Shown piece after piece: positions 61,055-64,000 of a stretch of 64,000 bases of DNA (positions are counted from its first letter, which is position 1; every line of letters starts with the position of its first letter). Made by a program: the position numbers and the translations under genes. The stretch spans positions 434,001 through 498,000 of the forward strand of contig NC_060025.1 in the NCBI RefSeq assembly GCF_021134715.1, in the 5' to 3' direction. Under the pieces are notes generated by a model, which worked only from the letters and a program-made list of their open reading frames with translations, ran no database searches and was not told where the DNA came from. This stretch comes from Daphnia pulex. Lineage: Eukaryota > Arthropoda > Branchiopoda > Diplostraca > Daphniidae.

Positions 61055-62400
61055 ATTTGTTAAATCGATATCTTAAAAACAATTGGCTAATTAGAATAAT
61101 AGTGTCGTCTGCTGTCGTTTAGTTTTCACAAATTCCGAAAGACACGCGAAGTTTCAGCTCTCAAATTTCAAGAAAAAAATAGATAAAAAACAGTGAATAA
61201 TAACTATGGTGGACCAAACAATTACACAATAGCTTTTGGGTAAATGTGGCTGCACGAAAAATCAGCAAAAATGACAAAAATGTGGTCGTCCTATGAAACT
61301 TTGGTGTCGTGGGTCTCCATGATCTCCACTCGATGTTTTTTGGCGGGTAAATGCTACTAAGAATATAGAAATGCAATGATTGTGGGAGCTCATACTGAAG
61401 TACTCCTGTTCCAAATGTGTGCAATGTTATAGTTCCTGAGATTAGCATTTATATCATGTAATTCCCCTGTTGATGTGTGGCAGTTTTGTTTTTTGTAACC
61501 TCTTTCTTTTGTTTGCAGATTTTACGCCTGATGAGCCAGCCAACATAACCACATGCCAGTTTTGCTTGTGATACCTGTCGTCAGCAGCAAAACTAAGGAT
61601 CATCACTTGGGTAATGATGTGTGTTACTTTTATTCAGAACTGTGACCTGCTAGATATTCTTATGATGCACAACTTTCAATGTAAATGCTACGTGGAAACA
61701 TTCCATTCTCCCTATATTATAAATTAGGGTTCACTCGCTGTTTCATTTTAAACTATTCCTTAATTGCTGTTTCTATGTCAATATTTTTCGTAACCCATAT
61801 TTTATTTTTCATTTAGGTACAGCATCTCATTCCATTGGAGAAACTACCCAGATGTCAATCAAGTTATGGATCTCTCCTTATCCCTTTTCTTTAAATGCCC
61901 TCGTGTATGCCCATGCGAGTGTGGGTGTATTCACGAGGACACCCTTTCAATTCCCTATCCCGGCTGGTGTAAGTCAACTCTTCAGAGGATGGATGGAGCA
62001 ACTTTAAATGGATACCTGGCCGTTTTTCCCAGGCATAAAGGTAGGAAAACTGTCTCTCTATTCCTCCTTTTTTTGACTGTTTGGGGGGCGTTAATTATGA
62101 ATCGTAACATTGTACGAAGTACGTTTATTCCTGATGAGCTAGGCGATTGACTGTAACTGTTTTCTCTTGACGTTTTTATTTTTTCCCATTCGGGGTTTAT
62201 TCAAAGAAATCTCAATTGTCGAACGACTGCAAACCAGGCTTGTTTTTGTATCTCACAACTTTGTCTGTGTGTTAAACAATCCGATTCGAAAATATTTGAG
62301 CTTTTAAATACTTGAAGCAAAGTGCAAACAATTTTATGACCAAGAGTGACCTGCCACCACCACACTGGCACCTCCTCGTCTGTTGGTTGTATTAGCCAGA
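61055..62400 (+). pseudogene. Copy B of the inverted duplicated segment, frame broken
   Basis: Homologue of copy A in opposite orientation about 14 kb away. In the best-kept block (about 61830-62060) the Cys-rich frame (FFKCPRVCPCECGCIHEDTL) is open, but the preceding conserved stretch is one base longer than in copy A, which puts the upstream part out of frame and onto a TAA. The upstream exon-like block (about 61520-61610) also has a stop where copy A is open. Decay is therefore further on in B. Confidence 0.5.
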
Positions 62401-64000
62401 CATGAATAACCCATTCTGTCCTCCAGAGTAGCTCCTTTATAGGGTCAAACACCTTTTTTACGTGATCAATAACGAGCGAAAAACCAAGTCAATGTACAGA
62501 AATGGTCTGGGACGGTTGACGACTTTCTCTTTTTGATGAAAATCGATTTCCTTCCTTCATTTTTCCTTTTATAAACAACAAAAAACTAAGAAAAACAAAA
62601 GAAGAGAAAACTGTTTTTGGCGCGAGCCCAAACTAGCCATGATCAGATTAAAAGATCTCTGCTGTAGAATATCCTTCCATTATTACAACAGCAGCAGCAG
62701 CTTTAACCCTAGACTCTTCTTCTTCTTATATATTTTTCCGTTTGTTGTTTCCTTTTTTTCTATTTCTTCATCTCTCCGGGTCGTTGAGTAATTCAAGACG
62801 GCCAAGGATTTTTGAGAACACGAGAAAGGCGGGTTTATAATAATAATAAGAGATATATTTTGTCCTCTCTCTCTTCTATTCTTTTTTTTTCTTTTTATCG
62901 CGTTTTACGTATATATCTATTTTATATTTATTCGTGGCGTAGCTTTTTCTTATTTCTAACGGCGCTCCTCTGGTTCCCCGAGCTGCTGAGCTTGACAACG
63001 TCTCCAATGGCCGATGCCAAAGATGCGACGCCGCCGTCGCTGGATGGCCGCGTGACTCTTTCGCGTGTTTTGTGCGGTCCCCATCGCACACATTAGCTCA
63101 TGGGATGTATAGACTTGTGCTGCAACATCTAACGGCGATATCCAGCAAAGCAAACGACAATAAAAATCAAAAGAATATTAGCTCAGCAGGCCGTGGTGCC
63201 GTTGGCATCAGGATCACTAGTTCCCCCACCCAAGAAAAAGAATCCTGACGCAATACGTCGCTCGCTGGGGGACCCATGTGATATCGGGTCCTGATTTCAA
63301 CTTTCGGCTCCCGCCAGCAGATATGATCTCGTTCATCATCGACTATAATGATCTCCTTTCTATATATATTTTGTGTACTGTTATATTTCTTTGATGGCCG
63401 CCCAGCACCGAGCTGATGTAGTGATGTATAACCTAGTCGGTTAGATGGTCTGTGTGTGCTCGTACAAGTTTCTCTCTGGTGACGATATCCTTTTGATTTT
63501 GACGTTCCCGTTTGTATTCAATCTTGGCGCAGACAAGAAGAAAAAAAATAAAAACGGAATCCTTCCATCTATCAGCTCCCGGTTCAATGGGAGAATGAGC
63601 AAAAAAAGGGATAGTATAGGGGGATATACACAAAATATGCCGTCCAGCAACCCTGCAGTGAGAGAACCCCCCGCTGAATCTATCCGACAATAGTTTTTCT
63701 ATACCAACAGCTAGAGAGTGTATAGTATGTACAACCACCGAACCCTCCTACTTCTTCTTTCTTTCTCATGGCAAGCTCTCTTTGACAATGATTTCCGGAC
63801 GGCGGCACTCTTCGACTAACATCCAGCCCAACAACATACACATTTAAAACTGATTTTTTAAAAGCAGCGCGTTTATTATTCTTTTCTCTTTTTCACCAAA
63901 TCGACGTTGACTTTTGAGACTTGTTGGGAGAGAGACTCAATGTCTTTTATCTGGTCGATTGTTATTTCGAACAAGAAGGAAGATGGACTCAACGGATGAA
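62401..64000. other. Right end of the window, no supported gene
   Basis: Several short frames occur, for example a 29-codon one from an ATG at 63009 (MADAKDATPPSLDGRVTLSR), none with splice sites or a domain. Short CAG runs (about 62690) and TATATA stretches continue the character of the gene-poor region. Confidence 0.4.

Noticed and set aside
1..64000. tRNA, rRNA, CRISPR array or viral insertion
   Set aside because: None was recognised by eye on either strand. A tRNA or covariance-model scan was not possible here and could still find a small RNA.

Overview
This window looks like nuclear DNA from a small crustacean, most likely a water flea (Daphnia or a close relative). The genes are split by short GT-AG introns, many only 55-90 bases long. 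There is an arthropod-type gustatory receptor, the Gln and Ser tracts are long, and the flanks are AT-rich with CA, GA and CT runs. No rRNA, tRNA, CRISPR array or prokaryotic-style operon was seen. The species call is inference; no marker gene settles it.

Gene-dense part, 0.7-36 kb. Six genes were rebuilt exon by exon with intact splice sites and matching phases. They are: a protein with two Tudor cores (minus, 681-2076); a full-length malate synthase with its active-site residues (minus, 3487-6072); a MID1IP1/Spot14-family protein with a long Ser tract and a probable upstream alternative first exon (minus, 10957-14664); a five-exon, 410-residue gustatory receptor (plus, 17712-19218); a CECR2 homologue of about 1936 residues with a bromodomain and a Gln-rich tail (minus, 20106-26591); and a TTC17 homologue of about 1096 residues (minus, 31474-35908). 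Between CECR2 and TTC17, at 27.7-30.9 kb, several promoter-like or first-exon-like pieces lie on the plus strand among perfect cAMP-response-element palindromes. Their downstream gene was not found.

Repeat part, 36-39 kb. A large foldback structure has arms of about 770 bases at 36220-37260 and 38206-38979, nearly identical and in inverted orientation. Between them are two abutting perfect palindromes of 18 and 22 bases. The left arm alone carries about 255 extra bases.

Gene-poor part, 39-64 kb. Two short candidate coding exons lie at 39.4 and 39.95 kb. Beyond them I found no convincing gene for about 24 kb. The sequence is rich in TATA runs and in the palindrome TAGGCCTA, and holds an old inverted duplication (46.14-47.45 kb minus against 61.06-62.40 kb plus) around a Cys-rich, gene-like exon that is broken in one copy. 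This could be a long intron or the regulatory territory of a neighbour.

The genes do not form one pathway. Malate synthase (glyoxylate to malate) and the MID1IP1/Spot14 protein (control of lipid synthesis) both touch acetyl-CoA metabolism, but nothing in the sequence links their regulation. CECR2 is a chromatin protein, TTC17 acts in actin and cilia, the receptor is chemosensory, and Tudor proteins often act in germline RNA granules.
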